Part shown: positions 34,273-42,503 of the stretch, in pieces
How positions within the stretch are numbered: position 1 is the stretch's first letter
Layout of the letters: the number at the start of each line of letters is the position of its first letter
Source: Faecalispora anaeroviscerum
GTDB lineage: Bacteria; Bacillota; Clostridia; Oscillospirales; Acutalibacteraceae
DNA length: 64,000 nt
Assembly (NCBI RefSeq): GCF_947568225.1
Contig: NZ_CANOOQ010000001.1
Location: 496,001-560,000 of the forward strand
Direction: 5' to 3'
Made by a program: the position numbers and the translations under genes
The notes under the pieces: model-generated
What the model was told of the DNA's origin: nothing
The model's database searches: none
The model's input: the letters and a program-made list of their open reading frames with translations, nothing else

Positions 34273-35388
34273 TTACCGCAGGCCGGCAATGATCAGATTC
34301 TGGTTATGCTCGTCAAGTGTTGCGGCGTAATACGCCGTGCCGGATGCAGAGTGGCAGAAGTAGTAGTAGTCTGTGCTGGTTGGGTGAAGCGCGGCGTCAA
34401 TGGCGCTGGCCCCGGGGCTGCAGATCGGCCCGGCTGGCAGGCCGGAGAAATTATAGGTGTCGTAAGTGCTGGTAAAGCCAGCAGGTGCTTCCGATTTCAC
34501 TCGGTACGGATAGTACACGGTAGAATCGAACTGCAGCTTCGGCGTGTCGTGAGCCGCGCCGTTTGTCAGGCGATTGTGCAAAACGGAGGATACCAGGTAC
34601 ATATCGCTGGTGCTTGAGGCTTCTGCCTGAATCAGGGAAGCCATTGTCAGCACCTGATCCACCGTCATTCCCTGTGCCGCAGCCTGCGTCTGAATGCTGG
34701 TCAGCTTATTCTGCATGTTGTTCAGCATGCGTTTCAGTGCATTGGCGGCGCTGTCACCCTTATAAAAATTATAGGTATCGGGGAAGAGATAGCCCTCGAG
34801 TTTATAATAGCGGGAAGAAGCGTTCGAAAGAGAGGCAATAAAGCTGTAACTGTCAAACTGGGTACTTTTCGCTGCCGCAAGCACATCACTGGCGCTGCAT
34901 ACATGGTTTTTCTCCAAAAGCGCTGCAATCCCCATCAGGTTTGTCCCTTCCGGGAAAGTGACGTTAACGGTCGACGAAAGGTCTGACTGGTGAATCAATG
35001 AGGTGGTCCAGCTGGTCACGCCATGCGGCTTTGCACCGCTTTCCACGGTAACCTTGATCGACGCATGAACGCCCTTAATTTCAGAGGTAATGTATGTTAT
35101 GCCGGCCTTCAGGCCCGTAATGCGGTATTTCCCCGTTCCCGCCACGCGGGCAACCTTGGCGATTCCATCGCGCGAGGACCAGACCTTTACATCCTCCTGC
35201 TTTAAAACGGAGCTGCTGACAGAGGCCTTAAAATCGTAGATGCCTCCGGGAGCCATGGTGTAGCTGCTGGTATCCATACTCAGTTTGCCTACAACGGCGT
35301 CTGTATCTGCCGCATAAACGGCTGTGGACGTTGTAAGCATTGTACAGGATACTAAAAAAGCAAGAGTTTTTTTGACTCTTCCTATCAT
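34273..35388 (-). CDS. mltG: Secreted MltG-like endolytic transglycosylase with Ig-like domain
   Basis: Predicted lytic transglycosylase that cuts nascent glycan strands. The 371-residue product has a cleavable-looking signal (VKKTLAFLVSCTML to TAVYA), an Ig-like domain (about 30-120) in place of the usual transmembrane anchor and LysM-like region, and a YceG/MltG domain with TFPEGTNLMGIAALLEKNHV, LEGYLFPDTYNF, MASLIQAEA, in which the final Glu aligns with E. coli catalytic Glu218, FDSTVYYPY and GLPAGPICSPGASAIDAALHP. The ATG at 35388 follows AGGAAG by 7 nt. It would be a soluble extracellular MltG variant. Confidence 0.85.
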   Translation of the reverse strand: MIGRVKKTLAFLVSCTMLTTSTAVYAADTDAVVGKLSMDTSSYTMAPGGIYDFKASVSSSVLKQEDVKVWSSRDGIAKVARVAGTGKYRITGLKAGITYITSEIKGVHASIKVTVESGAKPHGVTSWTTSLIHQSDLSSTVNVTFPEGTNLMGIAALLEKNHVCSASDVLAAAKSTQFDSYSFIASLSNASSRYYKLEGYLFPDTYNFYKGDSAANALKRMLNNMQNKLTSIQTQAAAQGMTVDQVLTMASLIQAEASSTSDMYLVSSVLHNRLTNGAAHDTPKLQFDSTVYYPYRVKSEAPAGFTSTYDTYNFSGLPAGPICSPGASAIDAALHPTSTDYYYFCHSASGTAYYAATLDEHNQNLIIAGLR

Positions 35389-35420
35389 ATCATAACTTCC
35401 TTTCACTAATAATATTTTTC

Positions 35421-35448
35421 ATTATAAACCTTTTGTCGAATTTGACAA
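35421..35448 (-). promoter_or_regulatory. Promoter of mltG
   Basis: On the minus strand, TTGTCA (35448-35443) and TATAAT (35426-35421) with a 16-bp spacer, about 30 bases before the start codon. Confidence 0.65.
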
Positions 35449-35520
35449 GCCGGGTTTTATAAATTAACCGATGAGTTTTTAGAGGTATTTTTGTTTTCTG
35501 CCGCTGTTTTCAGAATCCCA

Positions 35521-35549
35521 CTGTCAATCCGCGGGTAAGCTAATATTAT
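35521..35549 (+). promoter_or_regulatory. Possible mazF promoter
   Basis: CTGTCA (35521-35526) and TATTAT (35544-35549) with a 17-bp spacer, about 120 bases before mazF. Confidence 0.4.
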
Positions 35550-35676
35550 GTAGAGAGGCGCAAGACCCTATAGGATAAATAAAAAAAGAAAAAATCGAAA
35601 TAATTGTATGAAAGTTTTTTGAAGAGGCAAAAATAGGATTGGGCCCAATCATTAAACTATTCGGAGCGTGAAAAAC

Positions 35677-36048
35677 GTGAATGTCAGAAGAGGCGATATT
35701 TATTATGCCGATCTCAGTCCCGTAATCGGGTCAGAGCAGGGCGGGGTAAGGCCGGTGCTGATTGTTCAAAACGATGTCGGCAACCGTTTCAGCCCCACCG
35801 TGATCGCGGCGGCTATCACAAGTCAAAGAGCAAAAGCAAAATTGCCGACGCACATTATGCTGGATGCAGAAACCACAGGATTGGCCAGAGATTCCATTGT
35901 TCTTCTGGAACAGATCCGCACCATAGATAAACACAGATTAAAGGAACGCATGGGGCGCCTTGACCAGGGGTCGATGTCGCTGATTGATCAGGCGTTATCT
36001 ATCAGCTTTGGCTTGGAACCTGAAGCAGAGGTCAGGCAGGCTACATAG
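35677..36048 (+). CDS. mazF: MazF/PemK endoribonuclease toxin (NdoA-like)
   Basis: Ribonuclease that cuts single-stranded mRNA at short specific sites. The 123 residues match B. subtilis NdoA (EndoA): RRGDIYYADLSPVIGSEQGG, RPVLIVQNDVGNRFSPT, KLPTHIMLD, GLARDSIVLLEQIRTIDK. The start is GTG at 35677 (10 nt after GGAG) or GTG at 35668. No antitoxin-sized frame with a ribosome site precedes it, whereas NdoA is normally coupled to a ribbon-helix-helix NdoAI. The cognate antitoxin must be elsewhere or absent. Confidence 0.92.
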   Translation: MNVRRGDIYYADLSPVIGSEQGGVRPVLIVQNDVGNRFSPTVIAAAITSQRAKAKLPTHIMLDAETTGLARDSIVLLEQIRTIDKHRLKERMGRLDQGSMSLIDQALSISFGLEPEAEVRQAT

Positions 36049-36138
36049 AAAGGCCTGAATTATTAGCATGGAGAATAATCTTTCCTGATCCGCAAAGAAT
36101 AAGGATAGTCAAGTCAAAATCAAAGGAGGTAATGCAAA

Positions 36139-36324
36139 ATGGCATCATTAACCAGTAAGGAGCTTTCTGCAATTGAGGATCAGCTCAGCGGAGAAAAACT
36201 TTTAATTACAAAACTGAAGGCGTATTCTCAGGGCTGCACAGACACGCAGCTGAAGCAGCAGTATGAAGATTTGGCCTGCAAGCATCAGCAGCATTACAAC
36301 AAGCTTCTCGGATTTTTGAATTAA
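36139..36324 (+). CDS. Small spore-coat-type protein
   Basis: A 61-residue helical protein, ASLTSKELSAIEDQLSGEKLL followed by a YSQGCTDTQLKQQYEDLACKHQQHYNKLL helix. It fits the short partner proteins that precede CotF-family coat genes in Clostridia. Ribosome site AAAGGAGG lies 7 nt before the ATG. It is 15 nt upstream of a CotF gene and is probably co-transcribed and assembled with it into the spore coat (inference). Confidence 0.75.
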   Translation: MASLTSKELSAIEDQLSGEKLLITKLKAYSQGCTDTQLKQQYEDLACKHQQHYNKLLGFLN

Positions 36325-36339
36325 AAGGAGTGGAAAATC

Positions 36340-36630
36340 ATGGATCAGAATCAGAGTCAGACGCAGATGAGCATGCAGAATCAGGAGGTTCTGCTTGACG
36401 TGCTGTCCTCACAGAAGGCGATTACCGGCACCTACAACAATTTTACCAATGAGTGCGCAACCCCCACAGTGCGAAATGAATTTATGAGCATTCTCAATGA
36501 AGAGCACCAGCTCCAGGCGCAGATTTTTGACGAGATGCATAAGCGCGGCTGGTATCCGACCCCGGCTGCGGAGCAGCAGAAAATAGACCAGGCAAAGCAG
36601 AAGTTCCAGAATATGAATCAGAACAGCTGA
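36340..36630 (+). CDS. CotF family spore coat protein
   Basis: A 96-residue ferritin-like helical coat protein. The CotF signature is clear: LLDVLSSQKAITGTYNNFTNECATPTVRNEFMSILNEEHQLQAQIFDEMHKRGWYP, here described by positions 19-74, and a Gln-rich N- and C-terminus. Ribosome site AAAGGAG before the ATG. It follows the small coat protein gene by 15 nt, and a terminator follows. It marks the organism as a spore former and should be expressed in the mother cell during sporulation. Confidence 0.9.
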   Translation: MDQNQSQTQMSMQNQEVLLDVLSSQKAITGTYNNFTNECATPTVRNEFMSILNEEHQLQAQIFDEMHKRGWYPTPAAEQQKIDQAKQKFQNMNQNS

Positions 36631-36660
36631 TATAAACCTCATCCCACAACATGACAGAGC

Positions 36661-36707
36661 GGCCCCCAAGCGCATTAAAGATCGTGCGTTTGGGGGCCTT
36701 TGCTTTT
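36661..36707 (+). terminator. Intrinsic terminator of the coat protein genes
   Basis: GGCCCCCAAGCGCA (36661-36674) pairs with TGCGTTTGGGGGCC (36685-36698), one wobble, followed by TTTGCTTTT. Confidence 0.88.
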
Positions 36708-37628
36708 CCGTATCAGAAAAGGACCATACCATTCAGCAGATTTCTCTCGTTCCTACATAAATTTAAGAGAGATCATACGATCAAAAGAGCTTTTTGACTG
36801 TGAAAAAATGACGATAATAAAGAATAGAGAATAAAATAGACTAAATATGATTGCAAGAGGGGTCGAAAATATTGTTAGGAGCTGATTAACACTGAGATTT
36901 TTAAAAAAAATCTTGGGATTTTTTAATTAGTAAATCTGGCTTTTGTATAGCAAGTTTAGAATATTTTAATTTTGTCAAATATATTCAGTGATTTTGTAAC
37001 TATAAAAGGCAGATTCAGCGTATGTTAGTTTATCCTATCACCTAGAAAACAGAAAAAGAAAAGATTATTTCTAAATAAAGTGTCAAGAAAAAGTTCATCA
37101 AAAGCTGAAGCTAATCACTTTATTTCTGTATTAAGATAATACAATATTCTAGTAGCATAATAGATTAAATTTTCAGTGTTATAGTCAAGAAACACTTCTT
37201 TATTTCAATTAAATCGAATGTTATACTCACAATTAACAGTCAAATACTTACTATATGAACGCATAGAAAGTCGCAATCAAGTATGTATTTTAGAAAGGTT
37301 CAGTTAATCAATATTCTTTTATTACGATCCGTTCTTGAATCTAATAACTTGAATAAAGCTATGAATAAACATACATTTTATATGGTAGAAAATGCCATAG
37401 AATTTGACTTTTTGAAAATTATTTTGTATTAATTCTTATTTGGATCAATAAAAATCCATGAAGTATTCATTCTTTTTGGGGCGTTTTTCTCTCTTTCTTA
37501 GACGTTTATTTGACAAATGCTGTGTATAATAAAGAACAGTCAAAAGAAGAGTCTTTATAAGATGTCCCACTTAAAGATATCAGGAAGTCAACTCTGATCT
37601 TTTGATTTAGCACGCTAATTTGATATCT

Positions 37629-37810
37629 TAACTTTTCATTTCATTCGGTGCCAAGGTGCCGCTATCTATTACCAATGAAAAGGAGAGATGCTTTGCCGGC
37701 GAATCCAGCACAAAGCAGCACCCGGATCAGGCGGCCGTTTTTAGAAAGGCCCAACCAAAGCCTGCTTTCGCATGCAAATGTGTTTGGCCGCATGTAGTAA
37801 CAGTGTGCTT
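37629..37810 (+). ncRNA. Possible structured 5' leader of the aconitase X operon
   Basis: Paired segments in series: CTTTTCATT with AATGAAAAG (about 37630-37683), GCTTTG with CAAAGC (about 37691-37717) and GCGGCC with GGCCGC (about 37731-37792). GC-rich compared with the flanking upstream DNA. No known riboswitch core was recognised, so this is only a candidate regulatory RNA. Confidence 0.3.
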
Positions 37811-37857
37811 CCAATCCAGTCATTTGGAGACTGAGAATGATAAAAGGAGAAAGAAAT

Positions 37858-39063
37858 ATGAAGCTGACACAAGAACAGCAGGATATGCTGGACGGTAAAT
37901 ACGGCAAAGGGACCGCATATGCAATGAAAATACAAGTTGCAATCGGCGAATCCTTTGGCGCAGAACGGATGGTTCCCATCACGAGGGCACACGTAGCGCT
38001 GAGCAATCAGGAGGCAGACCTATGGTTTGCTGAAAAGCTGCTGAATGCAGGAGCAAAATGCAGAGTGGCCCCAACGGTTAACCCCGGGTTCTGTCTTTCG
38101 TTTTTCAAAAGCCGCAGCATGGTTTCCCCAGAGTACGCAGATTTGATGCAGAGAACCCACAATGCCTATAAGGGTCTGGGCGCGGTACTTAGCTATAATT
38201 GTACGCCTTACATTGATACGAATGTTCCAAATTATCAGGAGGTCATCGCATTCTCAGAGTCCAGCGCAACTCCCTATGTTAATTCCGTGTGGGGCGCAAG
38301 GACGAACCGGGAAGGCGCAAACAGCGCACTGTGTGCCGCAGTTACCGGTTTTGTTCCGGAGTATGGGCTTCTGCTGGATGAAAACAGAAAAGGCAACATT
38401 CTGGTAGAGGTACAGGCCGACATGAAGAACGACTATGATTACCATATGCTGGGCATGATGGGCAAGAAAATCGGAAATGGAATTCCGGTGTTCACAGGTC
38501 TGCCGAAGCACATCAGCAAAGAAGCCCTGAGAAACCTGGGCGCAGAGCTGAATACTTCCGGCGCATACGCCATGTATCATATTGTCGGGTTTACTCCCGA
38601 GGCTCCCACGCTGGAAGCGGCGTTCAGCGGCAAAGAACCGGAGAGAAAAGTTGTCATCACCAATGAGGACTTGCAGGAAGAGCTTGAGAAGATTTCTCTT
38701 GAGGGCAACCGCAAGATCGATTTCGCTATGTTCGGGTGCCCGCACTTTACGCTGGAAGAAGTAAAGCACATCGCGGAACAGATTGAGGGGAAGCGTCTCG
38801 AAAAGGAAATGTGGATTTTGACTTCCAGCCACGTAAAAGAGATGGCGGTACGCATGGGGTTGGACGAGATCATCACACAGGCCGGCGGATTTATCGTTCC
38901 CGATACCTGCCCCGATCAGCCCTGCTGGGGGCATTTGAACGGCAAGGTCGGCATTACGGAATCCCCGAAATGCGCGTACTATCCTCAGCGCAGAGGAATT
39001 CATTTCGTCATCAGAGATCTGGACACGTGTATCCAGGCGGCATTAACAGGTGAGGTGAAATAA
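37858..39063 (+). CDS. Aconitase X, catalytic (large) subunit
   Basis: Cytoplasmic hydro-lyase of the aconitase superfamily (AcnX, formerly DUF521). The 401 residues begin KLTQEQQDMLDGKYGKGTAYAM and include the conserved HVALSNQEADLWF, TVNPGFCLSFFKSR, NCTPYIDTNVPNYQE, ESSATPYVNSVWGARTNREG and a C-terminal GCPHFTLEEVKHIAEQ and DTCPDQPCWGH, which supply Fe-S or metal ligands. Characterised bacterial AcnX enzymes dehydrate cis-3-hydroxy-L-proline; archaeal ones act on mevalonate 5-phosphate. It is followed 1 nt later by the small subunit. AAAAGGAG precedes the ATG. The real substrate here is open. Confidence 0.92.
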   Translation: MKLTQEQQDMLDGKYGKGTAYAMKIQVAIGESFGAERMVPITRAHVALSNQEADLWFAEKLLNAGAKCRVAPTVNPGFCLSFFKSRSMVSPEYADLMQRTHNAYKGLGAVLSYNCTPYIDTNVPNYQEVIAFSESSATPYVNSVWGARTNREGANSALCAAVTGFVPEYGLLLDENRKGNILVEVQADMKNDYDYHMLGMMGKKIGNGIPVFTGLPKHISKEALRNLGAELNTSGAYAMYHIVGFTPEAPTLEAAFSGKEPERKVVITNEDLQEELEKISLEGNRKIDFAMFGCPHFTLEEVKHIAEQIEGKRLEKEMWILTSSHVKEMAVRMGLDEIITQAGGFIVPDTCPDQPCWGHLNGKVGITESPKCAYYPQRRGIHFVIRDLDTCIQAALTGEVK

Positions 39064-39064
39064 A

Positions 39065-39478
39065 ATGGAGAAAAAAGTATTTCAGTGCCATAAGATTTCA
39101 GAAGGTGTTGTGGAAGGGGAAGCGGTGGTATCGAAGGATGATATCATGTTTTACCTGATTGATCCTAAAACGGGAACCATGATTGAGCCCGGCCACGATT
39201 TGGAAGGGAAGAGCATCGCCAAAAAGATTCTGATTTTCCCAAGCGGCAAGGGCAGCTCGGTTGTGCAGGCCGACGGTATTTACCAGCTCAATTCAAAAGG
39301 AAATGCGCCGAAGGCGATGATTATCCAGCATCCGGAAACGGTTCTGGTATCCAGCGCGATCATTATGGAGGTTCCAATGGTCGATAAGGTGGACCCTGAG
39401 TTTTATGATGTGGTCAAGGACGGAGATATTGTCCGGGTTGACGCAGACCACTCAATCGTAGAGATTTTGTCGAGATAA
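39065..39478 (+). CDS. Aconitase X, small (swivel) subunit
   Basis: A 137-residue DUF126-type protein, equivalent to the swivel domain of aconitases. It begins with FQCHKISEGVVEGEAVVSKD, then the glycine-rich PSGKGSSVVQADGIYQL loop that helps bind substrate, and AMIIQHPETVLVSSAIIMEVPMVDKV. Directly after the large subunit, so this is the two-subunit (split) form. Both subunits are needed for activity in relatives. Confidence 0.92.
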   Translation: MEKKVFQCHKISEGVVEGEAVVSKDDIMFYLIDPKTGTMIEPGHDLEGKSIAKKILIFPSGKGSSVVQADGIYQLNSKGNAPKAMIIQHPETVLVSSAIIMEVPMVDKVDPEFYDVVKDGDIVRVDADHSIVEILSR

Positions 39479-39521
39479 GTACAGGCGCGGAGTTCCCGTT
39501 ACTGCATAAGGAGGAAATAGA

Positions 39522-40490
39522 ATGGATCGTCCATTGTTTTGGTTTATCGACGAGGAATGGAAAGAGTATGAAATAGAAACTGCCGTTTTGCAGGAGCAGT
39601 ACCCTAATTGTGAACTGAAGTTTTCCAGTTATGATTATGAAAAGGATTTAGCGGAATTCGGCTACCGTGCAGATGCAATCATTGCGCAGGTATATGCACA
39701 GATTCCCGCATCTGTAATACAGCGGCTGGAAAACTGCAAAGGAATTGCCGTGCTTGGCGGTGGCTATGACCGCATTGACACAGAGGCAGCCCGCGCAAAG
39801 GGAATCGGTGTTACCAATGTGCAGGGTTACTGCGCGGAGGATTTGGCAGACTATGTACTCGCGGCAATTTTCCATTTTTATAAAAGTCTGAGCTTTTACC
39901 ATAACAATTTGAAGAATGGGGAATGGGGTGCGCAGGCCGTGGCACGGACTCCCCGTCGGATTTCTCATTCTACATTGTTTGTAATTGGGTGCGGAAGAAT
40001 TGGCAGTACGGTGGCAAAACGCTGCCAAAGCCTTGGTATGAAAGTGCTCGCCTATGATCCGAGCCGAAGTGCTGAAGAGCTGCGAAAGCAGAATATTGAG
40101 CTGGTTACCATGGAAGAAGGTCTTCGGCAGGCGGATTACGTCAGCCTCAATGTAAAGCTGGATGAAAACACAACCGGCTTGATCGGAGAACGGGAATTTT
40201 CGCTCATGAAGCCTACTGCTTATTTCATTAACACTGCCCGCGGAGCAATTGTGAAAGAGGAGGAGCTGATTAAGGCTCTCGAAAACAACGTGATTGCCGG
40301 GGCCGCAGTTGATGTGATTGCCCATGAGCCGCCAAGAGAGCAGGAGCCAATCTTCAACGCTCCGAATTGTATCGTTACACCACACGTTTCTTACATTTCT
40401 CAGGAGTCTTTCGAAGAGCTGCGCAACCGGGCTGCGTGGAATGCGATTCAGATGCTGCGCGGCGAAACGCCGAATGATCTGGTTAATTAA
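39522..40490 (+). CDS. D-isomer-specific 2-hydroxyacid dehydrogenase
   Basis: NAD(H)-dependent oxidoreductase of 322 residues. It carries the nucleotide fold motif GCGRIGSTVAKR, the catalytic Arg in NTARGAIVKEEEL, Glu in DVIAHEPP and the catalytic His in VTPHVSYISQESF, as in C-terminal-binding-protein/phosphoglycerate dehydrogenase types. It lies 43 nt after the aconitase X small subunit with an AGGAGG site, and before a YuiF-like transporter, so it should reduce or oxidise an intermediate made by the dehydratase (inference). Confidence 0.92.
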   Translation: MDRPLFWFIDEEWKEYEIETAVLQEQYPNCELKFSSYDYEKDLAEFGYRADAIIAQVYAQIPASVIQRLENCKGIAVLGGGYDRIDTEAARAKGIGVTNVQGYCAEDLADYVLAAIFHFYKSLSFYHNNLKNGEWGAQAVARTPRRISHSTLFVIGCGRIGSTVAKRCQSLGMKVLAYDPSRSAEELRKQNIELVTMEEGLRQADYVSLNVKLDENTTGLIGEREFSLMKPTAYFINTARGAIVKEEELIKALENNVIAGAAVDVIAHEPPREQEPIFNAPNCIVTPHVSYISQESFEELRNRAAWNAIQMLRGETPNDLVN

Positions 40491-40768
40491 TTCGCTCGAT
40501 GTTTGATAAAAGAATGAAACTGTGACCTTGAAACGCGTGATGACGGATATGGTCAAATCTGGATTCGACAGTGTGATAAGAGGAGGGGATATTGCTCGGG
40601 TTGATGTCATCAACCGAAGGGCAGGGGAAGGGGTTATAAAAGGCGTTTAAAAATGGAATCGCGGCATTTTCCCGGCGATTCAGTGTGGTGCGTGGATGAA
40701 GTCAGCCGGGGAGAAAACTCACTGGCAGAAAACCAGAGAAATAGCAAAGAAAAAAGGAGGGTACTTAT

Positions 40769-42100
40769 ATGTTCGCATTATTGACAAACCCGATTATGAT
40801 AGCGGTTATCGTCATGTTGGTCCTGTGTTTTGTCAAAGTCAACGTTGTCTTTGCACTCGTTATTTCTTCACTTGTCGGCGGGCTCCTGTCCGGAATGAGC
40901 GTTTCCGATACAATGAGTCTGTTTACGGAGGGCATGGCGGGAAATGGTGAAGCGGCGCTCAGCTATGTGCTGCTGGGTGCTGTCGCCGTGACAATTGAAC
41001 GGTGCGGCCTCACGACCAAGTTGTCCGGGAAGTTGGGCGGCATTATCAAAGGCAGCAAAATTAAGCTGCTCCTGATTTTGATTTTCATGTCTTTCCTCTC
41101 ACAGACCTTTATTCCGATCCACATCGCGTTTATGCCGATGATTATTCCCGCTATGCTGGTACTCATGAACCAGATGAAGCTCGACAGACGCCTTGCCTCG
41201 TGTGCGCTGGCGTTTGGTCTGAAGGGAACCTGGGTAACGTTCCCGATCGGATTCGGTTTGATTTTCCATACCATCGTATCCCAGAACATGACAAAGTTCG
41301 GCATGCCCATTGCAGTAATGGATGTTTGGCACTATACCTGGTTCCTTGGTTTGAGCACGCTTGTTGGCTTTATTGTTGCATATTTTCTCTATGGAAAGCC
41401 CAGAGAGTATGCGATGGAAGGCACCGGCTTTGTACAGGAAGAAATCGCTGCAGAGGATAGTGACACAGCGGGTGGCAAATCCCTTATGAAAACGCAGTGG
41501 GCAACGATGATCAGCGTGATTATGATCGTTGTGGTTCAGCTTGCTTTCGACTCCATGATTCTGGGCGCTTTGACCGGCCTGCTGCTGTTCCTGCTGCTGG
41601 GCGTGGTAAAGATGAAAGACATGGGCGATGTGGTTGATCAGGGCATTGGCATCATGGGCTTTATGGCATTTGTGATGCTGACCGCCGCAGGCTTCAGCAA
41701 CGTGCTGAGCAGTAGCGGACAAATCGACTCTCTGATTCAATCCACCATTGCTGTGGTTGGTACCAACAAGCTCATTATCGCGATCGTGCTGATTCTCGTA
41801 GGTCTTGTACTTACCATCGGTACTGGTTCCTCGTTCGGCACCGTGCCGATTCTGGCGGCTCTGTATGTTCCGTTCGCGCAGGCCATCGGCTTCAGCGTCG
41901 GCGCAACCGTCATTCTGATCGTCGGTGCGGCAACGATGGGCGAGTGCGGTTCTCCTGCTTCCGACTCCACTTTGGGGCCAACAGCTGGCCTTAACGCCGA
42001 CGGGCAGCACGACCATATCAAGGACAGCTGCATACCGCAGATTATAACCCTTGTTTTGAGCGCGCTGATCTTCGGCATCGTGGGTGCAATGATTTTCTAA
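40769..42100 (+). CDS. YuiF family (Na+/H+ antiporter superfamily) transporter
   Basis: Polytopic membrane protein of 443 residues. It aligns by eye with B. subtilis YuiF: NPIMIAVIVMLVLCFVKVNVVFALVISSL, ALSYVLLGAVAVTIERCGL, FIPIHIAFMPMIIPAML, DRRLASCALAFGLKGTWV and a C-terminal GECGSPASDSTLGPTAGL. The family is classed with Na+/H+ antiporters, but several members are thought to carry amino acids or organic acids. In this operon it probably imports the aconitase X pathway substrate (inference). AAGGAGGG precedes the ATG by 9 nt. The 278-nt gap from the dehydrogenase gene contains no ORF. Confidence 0.85.
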   Translation: MFALLTNPIMIAVIVMLVLCFVKVNVVFALVISSLVGGLLSGMSVSDTMSLFTEGMAGNGEAALSYVLLGAVAVTIERCGLTTKLSGKLGGIIKGSKIKLLLILIFMSFLSQTFIPIHIAFMPMIIPAMLVLMNQMKLDRRLASCALAFGLKGTWVTFPIGFGLIFHTIVSQNMTKFGMPIAVMDVWHYTWFLGLSTLVGFIVAYFLYGKPREYAMEGTGFVQEEIAAEDSDTAGGKSLMKTQWATMISVIMIVVVQLAFDSMILGALTGLLLFLLLGVVKMKDMGDVVDQGIGIMGFMAFVMLTAAGFSNVLSSSGQIDSLIQSTIAVVGTNKLIIAIVLILVGLVLTIGTGSSFGTVPILAALYVPFAQAIGFSVGATVILIVGAATMGECGSPASDSTLGPTAGLNADGQHDHIKDSCIPQIITLVLSALIFGIVGAMIF

Positions 42101-42339
42101 GAATTGTTCAGATCGGGGCAAACTCATCCGTTGCAGGTGATTTTGCCCCGAAATACATAATTGGGAATACCAGATACCAATATGAATCGAACTTTTCTTT
42201 GTATCCGTAACCTCCCGATTGTTTGTTCCCTTGTAGACTGGAAAAAGGAAAGCCGGTTCACCCAGTATTTTGAATCAAATGCTTTGCCCGAACAGTAGAT
42301 TCCCGGGTGTACTCCGTCAGAGGCTGCTCCTTTTTCGCG

Positions 42340-42427
42340 CTCCGGTCCGGTCTTTTGCCGGGCCGGATTTTTACTGCATAAAAATGCCTTCGGCTGCGTT
42401 TCCATTGTGCGGCCGAAGGCTTTTTTT
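42340..42427 (+). terminator. Two tandem intrinsic terminators after the aconitase X operon
   Basis: First: TCCGGTCCGG (42341-42350) with CCGGGCCGGA (42358-42367), then TTTTTAC. Second: GCCTTCGGCTGC (42386-42397) with GCGGCCGAAGGC (42409-42420), then seven T residues. A further stem at 42113-42157 lacks a T-run. Confidence 0.85.
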
Positions 42428-42503
42428 GTTTTACTAATGAGGTGCTGCTCGTAATTTCTCTTTCGGGTTTCATGGGAACACTTGATACAGGTTATCTGCG
42501 CTG

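Larger units (their letters stand above)
36631..37857. other. 1.2-kb gene-poor, AT-rich region and leader of the aconitase X operon
   Basis: After a terminator at 36661-36707 the sequence is strikingly AT-rich to about 37640, with no ORF that has a ribosome site. From about 37640 base composition returns to normal, and paired segments suggest a structured leader before the aconitase X gene (listed separately). The AT-rich part may hold a distant promoter and regulator sites or be decayed DNA; I see no gene in it. Confidence 0.6.

Noticed and set aside
37510..37530. TTGACA and TATAAT close together in the AT-rich gap
   Set aside because: The spacer is only 9 bp, so the pair is not a functional sigma-A promoter.
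37629..37857. Known riboswitch class before aconitase X
   Set aside because: I compared it mentally with glycine, lysine, THF, guanidine and fluoride aptamers and found no conserved core; kept only as a generic structured leader.
39648..42127. Two long minus-strand frames over the dehydrogenase and YuiF genes
   Set aside because: Both are antisense to confidently identified genes and lack domain similarity.
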